DNA from: Marasmius tenuissimus
Lineage: Eukaryota > Basidiomycota > Agaricomycetes > Agaricales > Marasmiaceae
Assembly: GCA_029532415.1 (NCBI GenBank)
Contig: JAQOTA010000042.1
Coordinates: 806,001 to 870,000, forward strand
Reading direction: 5' to 3'
Length of the DNA stretch: 64,000 nt
The translations under genes and the position numbers were made by a program. The notes below the pieces were generated by a model that was not told the origin of the DNA, did no database searches, and saw only the letters and a program-made list of their open reading frames with translations. Positions 10,336 through 22,530 of the stretch are shown in pieces; within the stretch, counting starts at the first letter, position 1, and each line of letters starts with the position of its first letter.

Positions 10336-12244
10336 TTACATCGTTGCGTCCTCCTCAGCTAGGCACTGATGTCTAGCATCTAGGGTCAGTTCAAAATGTT
10401 GCTCGCAAACCTGACTTCGCGATTGGTTCGCCTCAAGGCGCGTATCCTGGCATTTCGACAGAATCACCAAAGATGAACCGGGTGCGTTGAACATGACGGG
10501 CCAAGCTTTCGTCATACTCACATTCCGACTTTCAGAGTCCAACGTCCGCATGGAATAGTCAGCGGGGCGTAGAGTAAAGAAGGCCTGCATTTCGATGACG
10601 CGAATTTTCTTGTTACAAGCGCCACTATTTCTATTTTCCTACCTGAGATGTGAGAGGGAGCCCCGTAGCCTCCTTTGTTGTGCTTCCGAGTCGCCAACAA
10701 GTCATTTCCTATGTAGAGATAATAGTTATACCATGAAAATCCACATTCGGAGCGAAAACGAGTAAAGCGAAACACATACCACACCAAATCACTGGTTTCC
10801 AAGAGGTTTTGTCCTCTCCTTGGAGTCGCGAGAAAAGAAGGGACTCTTCCTTCCGGACATCTATCTGGATATCAGCCTCGATTCCTGGATCGGGAAAATT
10901 AGGCTTGCCTTGTATCCGCTTCTCCTGTAGCTCCATCTCGTTCTCTTGAGGTACTCGAGTGATGGCTCCCTCAAGAATTTTGTTATCGTCCAGACGGCAC
11001 GCTCACTCTCGAGTTGCTTCTGTGGTTTGCCGTACTCAGAAAGGCCCTGTTGAACGACTTTGAGCCCGACGATGCCTGGACGCGAGTCCATGCTAGATAG
11101 GGGGGTGGAGGTGGGGTTTGAATGCGAGAAATGAGAAAAAGAGAAGAGAGGGAAACACCTACTCGATACTGAGACCAATCCTTAGGAGAAGAAGTCCTTT
11201 TTGCCTGAGGAGGCGACGATAGGTAGTGGAGATGTTGTTGGTAGGCATTCCTGAGGAGAGTCACAACCAGAAGGCCACAGAAGACGGAGCAGGACATGCA
11301 ACGCGCCCGGAGGGGGGGGAACAGACAGCGACGGCAACGGAAACGAGAAGGGTCGACGTGTAGAAGGAAGCAGGTAAGACGAACGAAAGATATAGCGATG
11401 CAATCGCGAAAGGGAAGACCAGGGAGTATGAATGAAGATGACGAGAGCTGGAGTGTACTAACCTCAATGGCTTCTTATATTCGATAGGCTTGACCAGGCC
11501 CACAGCCTCCATCTTATCCATGATCTTCTGCCTCGACTTAGCTTGTAGTTGGCGTAGGTCTCTGCTCACGCGATGAACCTTGACAAAATCAACCAACAAC
11601 ATGATGCAGGCAAGACCAGGGTGAAGCACGTACTTCGTGATGTGCTGAATTTCGTCCTGTTGCTTGTCGTAGGCCGCCATCTGGTTGACCTCGTTCTCCT
11701 ACTTAGTTTACTTGATATATATAGTGTAGCTTCTTGCACGATAATCGAGTTTTGTCACGAGCGTGAGGTTCATGTTCGTGCAAACGCCACCTATAAAGGT
11801 AGAGTATCAGTGACCATCAAACTGATAAAGTAGCGTTGAGGAATGCACCTGAGAATAACTCAGCGCTTTCACCAACGCTATTATCCCATCCAACACACAT
11901 ATCCTTTCGGCCTTTTCATCATCGTTTGATCGTTTGACTGGGCTCGGGACTGCATAACAGACTCGCCTCCCGAATCTACTCAGGTCTAATTCTTCCGGTT
12001 CTTCGAGAGGGTCAAAAGCAACGCCATCATCCGGGTCTTCTGGTAGAGATAGTCCTTCAATCTGAGGTTCAAGGTTTGTGACCGTAGCTTTGGCGTGTGC
12101 GACAATGAGGCCGTCCGCGTTGATATTTGAAGGCTCGGTTTCACCACGAGCGAGTACAACTCCTTTGATTCAATGTAATTCTGAAGATGATCTAGCGAAG
12201 CTTCTGGAGAAGTCTGAGGTTCTCTTGGTGGCGAAGACTCCCAT
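10336..12244 (-). CDS. Multi-exon gene of unknown function with one in-frame TGA
   Basis: Exon chain read on the minus strand: 12244-11849 (start MGVFATKRTSDFSRSF), 11698-11463 (ENEVNQMAAYDKQQDEIQHI; helical, basic), 11250 to about 11190 (NAYQQHLHYLSSPPQAKRTS), then exons covering GIVGLKVVQQGLSEYGKPQ, PQENEMELQEKRIQGKPNF, GNDLLATRKHNKGGYGAP and the C-terminus (LEANQSRSQVCEQHFELTLD ... EEDATM) with TAA at 10336-10338. Phases agree for most joins; the one near 10610 is unresolved, and the introns at 11699-11848 and 11251-11462 are unusually long. Exon 1 reads through a TGA at 12170-12172 (ELH-stop-IKGVVLARG) with the frame intact on both sides. An acidic stretch (EDPDDGVAFDPLEEPEELD) precedes a mixed helical core. 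I recognise no family. The TGA may mean the gene is newly dead. Confidence 0.5.
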
Positions 12245-12604
12245 AGAAATTATGACACTGCGTCGTCCCGCAACCGTTCAACTCTGCTAGCGGTTCGGGT
12301 GTGTTTGATGTCGTGTACTTGAACAACTGAGAGACAGACCGTGTTTTCCTCGTATTTTACTCATAGTATTCTCGTGTATGCATAGACAATATATTCTGAT
12401 CCCATACCATGCAAAATACTGGAAGACCGATTCATACAACTGCCCGAGGCCGAGTCAGATAAACATATCACCATGAGATTGATGATGACTTACTTTTGGT
12501 TGAACATTCTGTTCGTGATATAGAGGGTGTCTACCCGTAGACACAGTAAGTGCAGAGCCGTAGGATACTCGCGCAGTAACACGACGAGAAGACGTGCCTA
12601 GCCG

Positions 12605-12892
12605 GTGGTTCTCCGACTTATAGGACAGATCAACTTGAATCGGCAAGTTTTAGGTGAGCTTCAGACAGAAATTTCCTGTCTGAAGTCATACACATTCCAC
12701 GCAGATAGTTCTCCGCTCGAAATGCAAGTTGGCGATGACTCGAGTGAACCCGAGTTCGACCTGGAGGAGCAGATAAAAAAGCTGTGCAACGGTTTTCCGC
12801 ATGCTCCGAGTCCTTGCCACGGCGTGACCTTCCGGTACCGGCAAACTCTATCCGGTGTCGCGTGTCATATCATGACGGGATTCCGAATGTGA
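12605..12892 (+). CDS. Possible small gene or terminal exon
   Basis: An open plus-strand frame whose later part (MQVGDDSSEPEFDLEEQIKK) looks coding. An acceptor-like site (CTTCAGACAG) near 12670 suggests it may be the last exon of a short gene rather than a single-exon one. Ends TGA at 12890-12892. No family recognised. Confidence 0.3.
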   Translation: MVLRLIGQINLNRQVLGELQTEISCLKSYTFHADSSPLEMQVGDDSSEPEFDLEEQIKKLCNGFPHAPSPCHGVTFRYRQTLSGVACHIMTGFRM

Positions 12893-13355
12893 TTTCCCTC
12901 GTTTCTCTCTCTGTTCTCCTCCCTCTGTGCGCAGGTGAGTAAAATATCCGAATGAAGCTTCTAGTAATTTTTATACTGACTACTTATACTTTCATCAGGC
13001 CTATAACTTGACAAGCTAGTTTTCAGTTGAATATCTGGTGTCAGAGTTGGTCTGTGTGTGCTTTCAGTAGAACAAGGCTAGGTTCAAAGCAAGCCCAACC
13101 CAGGTCCTTAGTTCGGCTTTTGACTGGGGCCTCTGTTTGAACGCGACGTGGTGGGAAGTTGGTGTGGTGGGACCGAAAGGGTGTTGAGGATTTTGATTCT
13201 CAGCATAGTTGCCCCCAATTATTGCTTCCTTTGAACACCCGTTGTCTTGCGCCGATTTCCTGCTAGCTCATAGATTGATCAGGCATTGGATGCTTAACTT
13301 CTACTGCTGTTAAACCTGTCACAAATCACACTGCCACCATTACCATTCTTTGTTC
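12893..13355. other. Gap before the transposase; no gene seen
   Basis: No supported exon. I looked here for a CACTA-type terminal repeat belonging to the transposase at 13356-16574 and could not define one. Confidence 0.45.
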
Positions 13356-16300
13356 ATGCAATCCCGAAATCAATTCTGTAATCTCCGTCCTGAGCCACCT
13401 GTGCCACCCCCAAGCCCCCCACCACAACTCACAAGTCTACACCCTCCTGAGCCACCACAAAGCCATGCATCATTCCATCAACCATCCTCACCTGCAGGCT
13501 CCCCCCCAAATCCGAGGCGAACCCGCCAGGTTCACTGTGGATGTACAGATTGCCACCACATAACTACACTGATCAAAATGGAGTAAGAATGAGAGGTCGA
13601 TTAGTCAGTTACAAGGTGCATAGTGATCATATGAGAGCAGAGCGGCATCGTGAGCTTGAACAACAAGATCAGAGCAACCCAGATGTTCTTGACGCAGAGG
13701 ATCCAGATGACTCTGGTATACCATTTGACTTTGAGGCCATGGCAGCTGAACTCAAATTTGAGGAGATGCTGGATGAAATTGGTGAGTAAGGAAAGCTTTG
13801 ATTCTGACACTTGATACTGAGATTTGGAGACAGGGCTTGAAAAAATCCAAGAACTGACTGCTGAAATGGCACACCTCCTTGCTGCATGGCTTCACCTCAA
13901 AACTGGAGCCAGTCGCGCAACCACCAACACAGTTCTTAAATCGCTTGACTTCCTCATTTCCATTTTCTCCCAGCTTCTCTCTGAAGTTCTACTCTCCCTG
14001 AATCATCCATTCCAATCTGGCCATCCACACATCTTTCATGATATCCGCACTGTCATGAAACGCATGGACATTGAACCAGAAATCATCCGAACAGCTTCCT
14101 GCCCCAAGTGCTTCACACAGTATCCCCTTGATGCTGTACCAGATACCTGTACCAAAAAGGGGGACACCAAAAGGAGCCGTCTGTGTCAGGAGCCCCTCAA
14201 GGAGCTGCGGCAGAGAGGTGACAGCCAGAAGATGGTTCCTCGTGGTATATACAACACACAGTCCATCCAGTCATGCGTAGAGTCGCTTCCAGCCGGCCAG
14301 GAATGGAGGACCTGATGGATCTATCATATTCTACACCAGTAACACAGAACGGAATTATCCGGACCACCTGGGAGAGTCCAGCATGGCATAACATACCTGG
14401 GTTTCCAATTGAACCTGGCAATCTTGCCTTTGGTCTCTACATTGACTGGTTCAATCCATTCACCAACAAAATTGCTGGAAAGGTGGTGTCTTGTGGTGCC
14501 CTGATTCTGTGTTGTTTACATCTCCCCCCGGATCTTCGCTACCTTCCAGAGAATATCTGCATTGTTGGAATTGTTCCAGGTCCCAAAAAGCCAACTGTTG
14601 CAGCTATCCCAAACCTTCTTGGCCATCTCACTAGCCAGCTTTTACCTCTCTATCATGGCTGCCTTATACGAACCTTTCGGTTTCCCAAGAAAAGAAACCA
14701 TCGGATTGCTCTTGTTCCTCTGATTGCTGATTTGGAAGCAATCAGACTTGCATCTGGATTCCTGAGCCACAGTGCCAGGTTGATGTGCTCATGGTGCCTG
14801 TGTGTAAAGAAAGAGATTGGAGATTGGGACAAAGAATGGGAGCTTAGGACACGTGCTGGGGTTGCAAAGGATGTTCATGACTGGAAGGAATCTAAACTGG
14901 TTGATGATCGAAAGCGGTTGGCATCACAGAATGGAGTGCGGTGGACTCCTTTGCATGATCTTCCAAACTGGGACCCTGTGAAGAATACACTTCTTGGTTG
15001 GATGCACAACACATGTCATGGTCTATGTCAAACCCATCTTCGACAGAAGTGGAATCTGGGAGGTGTTGAGAGTGCAGCTGATCTAGAGGTTGAGATTGCA
15101 GCAGAGGGAGAGGAAGAAGTGACTCAGAGTGAAGCTGAGTCAGTAGTTTCAGTTGAATACCCAACTTCATCAGAGGAAGGGTCAGGATATCCAAGTGCAT
15201 CAGAAGATCATGTTGCCAGTCGCATCCTTGAATCTGTCGATTTCGATAGAACTGCTAGGCCTGCACAAAGGTTTTCCTTTGAACTTACAGAAATCGCATT
15301 CATACGGACCAGCATTGCTTCAATCCCCCTTCCCTCTCATGTGCAAAGACCCCCCAAAAACCTTGGAGATAAAAGCCATGGGAAGTTAAAGGCAGCAGAA
15401 TATCTTACACTGTTCACTGTCATCTTCCCTCTAATCATCCCAGAGTTGTGGTCACCACCCCATCCAAGAACAAGTTATCATATTCAATTGCTCGACAACT
15501 TCTATCACTTGGTTGCTGCTACCAATATTGTATCAGCATATACCACTTCCCGTGAGGATGCTGCAGCCTACAAGTTTCACTACTACCAATATCACACAAC
15601 TTCAAAGGCTGTCTTTCCAAGATACAAGCCAAAACCTAATGACCATCTGGGTCGCCACAATCCCTGGATTTTAGAGGAATGGGGACCACCACCGCTGATC
15701 AGTGAGATGCCTGGAGAGCGGTTGAATGGAAAGTTCCAGCAAATCAATACAAATAACAAGATCTGTGAGGGTTCTTTCCTCTAATTTATGTTACAAGACC
15801 TGACACAGACCCATAACAGATGAATTGGACTTCACTATGCTCCATCAAATGGCTGCACTAGGTCGCTTGCAGGCCCTTATCACAGACCATCTCCCAAAAG
15901 TGCCTGCTTTACAACGGTTCACGCAGCTTCTATTTCCCACTCCTCCCACTGAGATTGATGCACATAACCGCCCATTGAGCGGAATGGAACAGGCCAAAAT
16001 TCGGACAGAGAGTGAACATCTAACCCAGGATGATACCAACACCTTTGAGGATCACTACACTCCTATCCTCACCTACCTTCAAGTCACTGAGCCCAGAGCT
16101 CGGTGGTGGCACCACCAACAGACACCCTTTCCTCGTAGAGCAAAAATCCTTTCACCTCTCGCAAAGCCTCTCAAACGTTTCCACCACCAAGGTGTAACAT
16201 TCAGCTGTTACCGTTATCACGAAGGGAACAGTGCTATACAGTTTCACAACTACAATCGCACTCTGCTCCTTACTGGGTACATTGACTCAATTTTTGAGCT

Positions 16301-16574
16301 TGTCATCCACGAAACGGCACGGATTTTCTTGCAAGTTCGCGTTCATAAGGAGTTACCCCAGAATGAGAGGGTGAAATCACCCTATGTTAACCGGGAGAGA
16401 ATGAAAACCAAGATCATGGATGCTGCACCTTCAGGAGATGTTCGAGTTGTTGAGCCAACTCAAATCGTAACTCATGTGGTCGTTTACAAAAGGCCACACG
16501 GGATATTTGGTATTGGAAAAGAGACACTGGTTGTATGTGCTGGCCTCGACTGCCACCCTCATGGCAAAATTTAG
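13356..16574 (+). pseudogene. CACTA (Tnp2-type) transposase, frameshifted
   Basis: The conserved core reads LYIDWFNPFTNKIAGKVVSC, LPPDLRYLPENICIVGIVPG, LVPLIADLEAIRLASGF, ARLMCSWC and HNTCHGLCQTHL; this is the Tnp2/Transposase_21 pattern of basidiomycete CACTA elements. N-terminal Pro-rich segment with a Cys cluster (HCGCTDC), then SCPKCFTQYPL. Introns: 13782-13833 and 15765-15819, both in phase; last exon 15820-16574. Two single-base frame breaks are visible: near 13560, after HCGCTDCHHI, and near 14285-14295, where the frame moves from YNTQSIQSCVES to SRPGMEDLMDLSYS. So the protein cannot be made as written. GC content and codon use are lower than in flanking genes. Terminal inverted repeats were not located. 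Confidence 0.85.
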
Positions 16575-16878
16575 TGTATAATATCTGTCCCGTTTGTGTC
16601 AATAAAACTATGATTTATAGTACCTGGAGGTTCTCCATGCCTATCCTGAGCGGCATTTCTCCGTCTCGGGCCAGCTATTTACTATGAGGGCAAAGATGAC
16701 TGTTGGTTAACGGCGAGTTGGAGTTAGAAGGGTGAGCTTTGAATTCGTGATCAGATTAGATTTCTCCGGTCACATTATCTCTTATCTCTCCGCCCCTTCT
16801 CTCACTGCCACCTCAATCTCACCGCTCGTCTCCCTTCATCTTACCCTCACGGCTCAGAGTGACCTACATCGGCGGTCT

Positions 16879-18371
16879 ATGGAGCAAGTGAGTTCTACTT
16901 TTTTCTCTCAGTCAGCTTCGAAATCACTAACATCAACTACAGATTACGCCATATAACAAAATGAACTCAACGAGCGGAGAACCGCCGCTTTTTGGGACTG
17001 ATAAGACTGAGAACTTCAGTCCATGAAACCGAAAAATCTTCGGTCACATCTTTTCCGCTCAGGGAACGGCTCCGACAACCTACAACGACGAGTATGCAAG
17101 CAAGTTCGAAGCCCTCTCCGAGGTAGGCTCATGGTCGCCGCGTGGTCGGATTCTTTGGCTACTGGTAGTGATCGTGATCGCGCACATGTACATACACGAA
17201 CTGGCTGCAGAGGATGCCGAGGAAGGCTCGCGTGCGTTCTCTTCCTTTGTGCTTTGTTCTCGGATTGAAGCCTGCCACTCGAATTGCAGTTCAGACTTTA
17301 ACCACCACCTCACAACCTTGCCACTCACCAACACTCTCCCCTCACCTCTATTTCGTAGCTTCAATGTCGTTCAGGGCGTCTCTTTACTTCGTGGTTCATC
17401 AAGTTCGGAGACGCTTCCAGATGGGGATGGAGGAAACCAAAACCCTTTTGCCGTGGGCAGAGGCACATCTGTCCAGCAAAGGATATCATTTCCCCGGGCT
17501 AGTCAAATACCCACTCGCAGGGCTGGTTGGACTTACGTCGCTTCTCTTGCTTGTGGAGCTTGCGCTACTCCAGATAGTGGCGGATCTTTCGGTGTATATG
17601 ATTGACGAGTCACTCGTGCTGGTAAGTACCCATCATTGTTGGATTGTACTAGTCGTACTCAAGCCGACCTCCAGCTTGCGGCTATAGGCGGGGTTCTCAC
17701 TCGCGCTTGGACCCGGACTCGATGGATCATTGTCAAACTCCTGGTGGTACGTCAAAGGATCGTGCTTTGTGTATCAATGTCATACTTACCGTACGTCTCA
17801 GGACATTCCGAGCGTGGAAGGTATCATGACTTGTATTGTGTGCGCCGAGTCCATGCAGACCCATTGGGTGTAAGTTCATTGATCATTTTGCCACTAAAAT
17901 AATCTAACAATCGCTAATAGTTTGGCGTGTGGACACGCCTTCTGCTCTGTCTGTCTTGCTGGTTGGTTCGATGCGACTTATGATCGCTTTCAGGATGCCC
18001 GTCAAGATCCCGAGGTGGCGCGCATCTTAACCGAACCACCCTTTACCTGCCCTTATTGCCGATCAGCGGTTCGCGCTCCCCCAGCCCCTTGTTACACTCT
18101 CAAAGCAATCATGGACGAGGTTGGCAGGTTCAAAGGGTTGTACAATGGTCCTGACCAAGCCATGGTTTATGACTGGTCTAGGTTTTGGCCTCAGGAACAG
18201 GCGACTGTGGTGGATGAGGAGATGGCAGAACTTGAGAACCTGGTAGAGCTTGAGGACCTGGAAGAACTAGAGGACCTGGTAGAACCCGAGGAGATGGAGG
18301 GACTTGAGGGGGTCGAGGGACTTGTTGACGATCGTTACGAAGAGGTTCAAGACGGCCCCGGAGGTTATTGA
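16879..18371 (+). CDS. Membrane-anchored RING-HC finger protein (putative E3 ubiquitin ligase), one in-frame TGA
   Basis: Six exons close exactly: 16879-16887, 16943-17231, 17290-17621, 17688-17746, 17813-17869, 17921-18371 (1197 nt). Exon 1 is only MEQ, spliced with GTGAGT. Two hydrophobic helices (ILWLLVVIVIAHMYIHEL near residue 80; LVGLTSLLLLVELALLQIV near 180) predict membrane insertion. The C-terminal half holds CIVC...CGHAFCSVC...CPYC, a C3HC4 RING that binds two zinc ions and recruits an E2 enzyme. After it comes an acidic tail of LE(D/N)L(V/E) repeats, probably helical. The 17747-17812 intron uses a weaker acceptor (CCGAG). A TGA at 17024-17026 (FSP-stop-NRKIFGHIF) interrupts an otherwise open frame; no splice choice I tried removes it in phase. 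E3 activity is inferred from the RING only. Confidence 0.65.
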
Positions 18372-18556
18372 CAATACGAGTAAGGCAAGGAAGTGGTGTA
18401 TCTAAGTATATGCAGGCTCAATTCGCGGGGAGGGTCGGCCTCGCTCATGTTTTCCATTTCACAGTATCTTTTACTTTACATGGTCCATAATGTAATGTAG
18501 CTGCCTACCTTGTACCCAATCACTTTGCACCACTGAAGCCTCCGAATCCGAGACCG

Positions 18557-18564
18557 CTATATAA
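18557..18564 (+). promoter_or_regulatory. TATA box upstream of the coiled-coil gene
   Basis: TATATAAAG at about 18557, some 100-130 bases before the candidate starts of the gene at 18657-19239. Spacing to translation start is normal for a fungal promoter. Confidence 0.45.
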
Positions 18565-18656
18565 AGACTCGAGGAAGGATTCAGTCCTAGATCAAACCCA
18601 CGTATTGATTAGATATAAGATCATCACTTGTCGCGTGCACGCGCACGCGTACCTCT

Positions 18657-19239
18657 TTGTCTCGTTTCAACTCTAACCACCATGCCGTCCCAAGGTCTGT
18701 CGTCGTCACAACGAGCCTGCGCTCCAAGAGATTGACCCTCCAGTCAGATTTGGAACTCAGAGAGCTGCAAGGCCAAGTTCTGGACTCCAGAATGGACCTC
18801 GGCTGGAAGCGCTATGAGCGCTACGAACTGCGAAAGAGCCAGGACAAAGAACGAGATCGCTTGAATCGTACCTATAAGGATCTCGACTGGGAGAAGAAAC
18901 AAAGAGAAGCACACCAGCGACTTCATCACAAAGGGTGCCTTTGCGCCGAAGGACCGTGGGCACAGATGCTGGAGCGCAAGTGCATGGATCTTACCGAAAG
19001 CATCCAGAACCTGGAACAACAAATCGGACTGTGAGTAAGTGCTTATATCGCCACTCGATCTCTGAATGACCCGTTTCAGGTTGAACGAGGAGATCAAACA
19101 GTTGGAAAATGAACGTGAAAACCTTTCGCGAAGAGTAGCGGACATAGAAATGCGCCAAAGTGGGATTCGGCGCTCATTCAGGCTTAGAGAGAACCGGGAA
19201 CGAATGCGTTGGGATCTGACTCGCAGGAATGGTGAATAG
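18657..19239 (+). CDS. Short coiled-coil protein, function unknown
   Basis: Two exons joined by a 49-nt intron (19031-19079, GTGAGT...TTTCAG) that keeps frame. The protein is Arg/Glu/Lys-rich and heptad-like throughout (for example ESIQNLEQQIGL continuing into LNEEIKQLENERENL), with only a short Cys pair (CLCAEG) interrupting, so an extended coiled coil is expected. Ends TAG at 19237-19239. The start is uncertain: the frame is open from 18657 but the first in-frame ATG is 18792. An ATG in good context at 18682 is in another frame and would need an unusually short intron to connect. It follows a TATA box. Confidence 0.5.
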
Positions 19240-19403
19240 AGAATGAGGAACGTATATTGCAGATAGCATGAATGCAAGAAATGGACAGGAGACTGTCGGG
19301 TACAGTACATGGATGGAGAAGATTTACCGCGTGTCGTATACATCCTGTGATTCATACAGTAAAAAAGAAAAAGAAGTAATCGGCGATGAAGTACAACGTA
19401 GGA

Positions 19404-21549
19404 CTAGAATGGGTCAACGCGATGGGGGAGGATTGGAGGGCGACCGAACTTGTCGTGAAATGACTGACAATAGAACTTCGTTGCCCATCGTTCCATTGCC
19501 AACAGCTCGTCGTCAGAGTAATCCTTCAACTTCTCCTTTCCCGCCAAGAAAGTCTCCGCTTTCGCACCCCCCGGCCAATCCTTCATGACGAGGCACATTC
19601 GTGAGAAGTACCATCCTCGGTGTCTCAATTTCTCTGCCGCCAGTCCACAATTGGCCTTGGTCGAGTCGATCTGAGCGGGAGAACCGATCCCTTCGCAGCC
19701 CGGAAAACAAACCTGGACATTCTCGTTGAATGACAAGTCGTTGGTGACGCCTCAAAATTTCCGATCGAGAGAGTGAAACTCGAACCTGAAGTTGAGCTCA
19801 AACAACTCCCAAACAATCTTCTTGACAAGCGAGGGTTCGGAGAGCTGTCCAACCCCGTACCGACCGTCGCGCCAGGTCAAGAGGAGGGATTTCTTGGGAT
19901 CCTCAAGCTTCAAGCCAAAGAAGTCGAGACATTGCCCGAGCAGCTCTTTGACGGCACCTCGACGCTCTGCCATTTGAGAACCTTCCTTGGCAGCGTGGTC
20001 TTCCGTTGTTCCCAGAAGGATCCGCCACTGCTTTGGAGACCACGCACTTGAAGCTATGCAGGATGGCATGCAATAGCGGAATGTCAAGACAGGGTAGAGA
20101 CGGACCCAGGTTTCAAGCACGCGCCGCATCTTTTCTGAAGGAATGTGGAGAATGTAACCGGGATCGGGAAAAGCGTAACCCCTGTTCACAGCCTCGTTCT
20201 GGCCAGGATGCCGACTCTTGTCGATCAAAGAGCGTGCCTCTACCCAGATATCTGGGATGTCAGGAGAATAGGGCCCACGAATCTCCACGAACTTGTCTCG
20301 TTCAACTTGTGGTTGAGGCTGGGAGGAAGATTTGGATTTGACTTCGCTTTTGTTGTCTAAAATAAAGGAATGTTCATGGCTGTTTTTGATTGAGTGGATG
20401 ATAGTATACGTACAAGGCTCATGGCGCGAAGTTTTCTTCTTTTTTTTGGTCCTCGAAGGTCCGGTGGAGGATGAAACGCTCGAAGGGTTGGAGGATGAAC
20501 CAGTGGTGGACCCTACAGTGAATGGATCGTCCGCAGGGACAGTAAAAGGATCGTTCGTGTAGTCGACAATCGCTAATCCGTATTTTTCGACAGCTACAGC
20601 CTTTTGGAGAACTCGAAGGGGTCCTTGATAAAGAACGTCTTTCTTGTGCGACATGATCTCATCCGTGCAGATGTGCAGTGACATGGGGGTAGTGACGATG
20701 GCTTGTTCATCCACTCGAGCAGTGCAGTGATGCTCAGCTGAGCGAACGAGCCAGAAAGGAATGCCAACTTTGAAGAAGAACTCGCAATCTCTTACAGAGG
20801 TAAGAAATGCGCCCATCGCCGCTGCTGCATCGATGCGTGTTGTATCAGTAGGGAGAGATCGGCCTTCCATAATCGGCTGGTAGATATCCACCCAATCCAT
20901 CGCCCCCGTCAACTCCAAAAACCACCGCTGGAAGAAGGACCACAGAAGTCGAGCACGATGTAGGGGGAGAGGCATCGTCGTGAGGTGACGGAAAGTACGT
21001 TCAAGCTGACCATCCAGGGCAGTCAACAGGGCGTTGATTTTGGAGGATGATTGGGAGGCCCGATACGTCGAGACCCGCTCGTGCAGATGTGTACAATCTC
21101 CTTCGTACGGAGCAAGATGTTCCTTTGTCCATCGGCCAAGGCCCGCTACCGTGCTATCGGGTTCATTAACGAAGGCTTCAGGTGGAAGCTCAGCCCACCA
21201 TTTCGCCTTTGAGTGGTCTGGGTTCAGAGGTCGACGAGGAATCGCAGCCCAATGACAACGATCTGAGATGAAAGGCTGGGGATACAGAAGAGGATCCTCT
21301 GCGCCCAAGCGGTAGTCCTGACGGAAGAAAACCTCTCTGGACCCAAGGAGAGGCTGATAAACGGTGTCTGAGTTTGGGGAGGTGACAAAGTATTTTCCGT
21401 CTTCAACCCAGGCTCCAACCCGGCCGTCGACTGCTGTGTATGAAGGGATATCTGGATAATATGATATATGAGGTAGATGCAGGATGCAATGAACAAAGGA
21501 ACTGACCAGAGAGAGAGGTCGGGGCGTTGTTAACGATTGGAGGCGGCAT
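19404..21549 (-). CDS. Basidiomycete-specific hypothetical protein (about 677 codons) with one in-frame TGA
   Basis: Exons 21549-21507, 21451-20414 and 20356-19404 join in phase (2034 nt). Start MPPPIVNNAPTSLS, then WVEDGKYF, PLLYPQPFISDRCHWAAIPR, ELTGAMDWVDIYQPIMEGR, a Ser/Lys-rich linker, DKFVEIRGPYSPDIPDIWVE, and the C-terminal RWATKFYCQSFHDKFGRPPI...PHRV. I recall this order (W..IP.RP..P, AMDWVDIY, FY.Q.F....GR...PHR) from a large family of uncharacterised Agaricomycete proteins; no biochemical role is known to me. A TGA at 19752-19754 (SLDRKF-stop-GVTNDL) splits the frame, yet 110 conserved codons continue after it. Either the gene is newly broken, the base is wrong, or the stop is read through. 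Confidence 0.65.
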
Positions 21550-22110
21550 CTGTCACGAGAGGACGCGTGAGGATAGGCACGCGATTTATGAATTATAGTG
21601 ACGACCGCGTTATCTTGTAGTGAAGAAGAGAAAATGTGAACTGGAAGTTCTCCAATCGAGCACGAAGACCGGTTTACCCAGTCCAGCTACTGAGTAGTTC
21701 TCCCAGTTGCCCTCAATGATACGTTGGCAGCCTGGGTGGTTTACGTTAATTGCCAAAAAGAAAAGCCCACAGAAAAGCACTCACTGTCAATATTGATGGC
21801 TTTCGTGGTTTCAGAAGGATATTTGAACAGAGGAGCGAGCGATGTTTGGCGCAGTTCAAATTTGCCGGCGCTTACCAAGCCAAATCCGTCTCGTTTTGCC
21901 AGCAAACATCAGCTTTGACCTTCCAGCGCTCATCCTTCACCGATCACCATCCGTGCTTGACCCACCCCACGTTGTCGCAACGCTTCAGCAAGACTGACAA
22001 CGACTTCACGCACTCCTCCAAGTAAATATCTTTCCACGAGTCTTTACAACCATGGACATGCGCTAAAGATTTTTCAGGACCCGACTTAGCATTCGCCAGA
22101 TTATTGCCAG

Positions 22111-22498
22111 ATGAGCGTTCCTCATAGCGAAGTAAGTTTTTTCCTCGTATATACTCTACCTTGTGCTAACTATTCCTCGCATCAAGCTCACTCGTAAATT
22201 GCTCGAGGAAAATGGACTGGACGTGCCAGAGCGGGGAACTTCTGCTCGGGCATCTGAGGCGGAGGACACTCTACCTATCATACGAAGAACATTTCGTATG
22301 CTGTCCATCGTTCATTTTCCTCGTGCGGTATGGAATCAACGACATCGTAACGTTTTTTGGCCATCCAACACCTCTCGAGTCAACACCGGAGTCCGTATCT
22401 CAGACAAGGATTCGTTCAGAAGTATCGAGTTAGCATCAACAGTCCACCTTTATAATACTGGATCAAGGGTAATAATACTAGATGAGAACATACGGTAA
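22111..22498 (+). CDS. Small two-exon protein of unknown function
   Basis: Exon 22111-22131 (MSVPHSE) joins 22187-22498 through a good 55-nt intron (GTAAGT, branch GCTAAC, ATCAAG). It encodes about 110 residues beginning MSVPHSELTRKLLEENGLDV. The stop TAA lies inside a perfect donor (CG|GTAAGT at 22494), so the gene may be longer. Later residues look less protein-like, and the frame may leave by a donor at about 22296 (GTATGC). It converges with the large minus gene ending at 22531. Confidence 0.4.
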
Positions 22499-22530
22499 GT
22501 GTTCAATTGTTCGTTGAAAATCACATATGC

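Noticed and set aside
10300..10345. tRNA-like A-box (GTAGTGGTTAGAGGACA)
   Set aside because: No matching B-box or cloverleaf could be folded in the following 70 bases.
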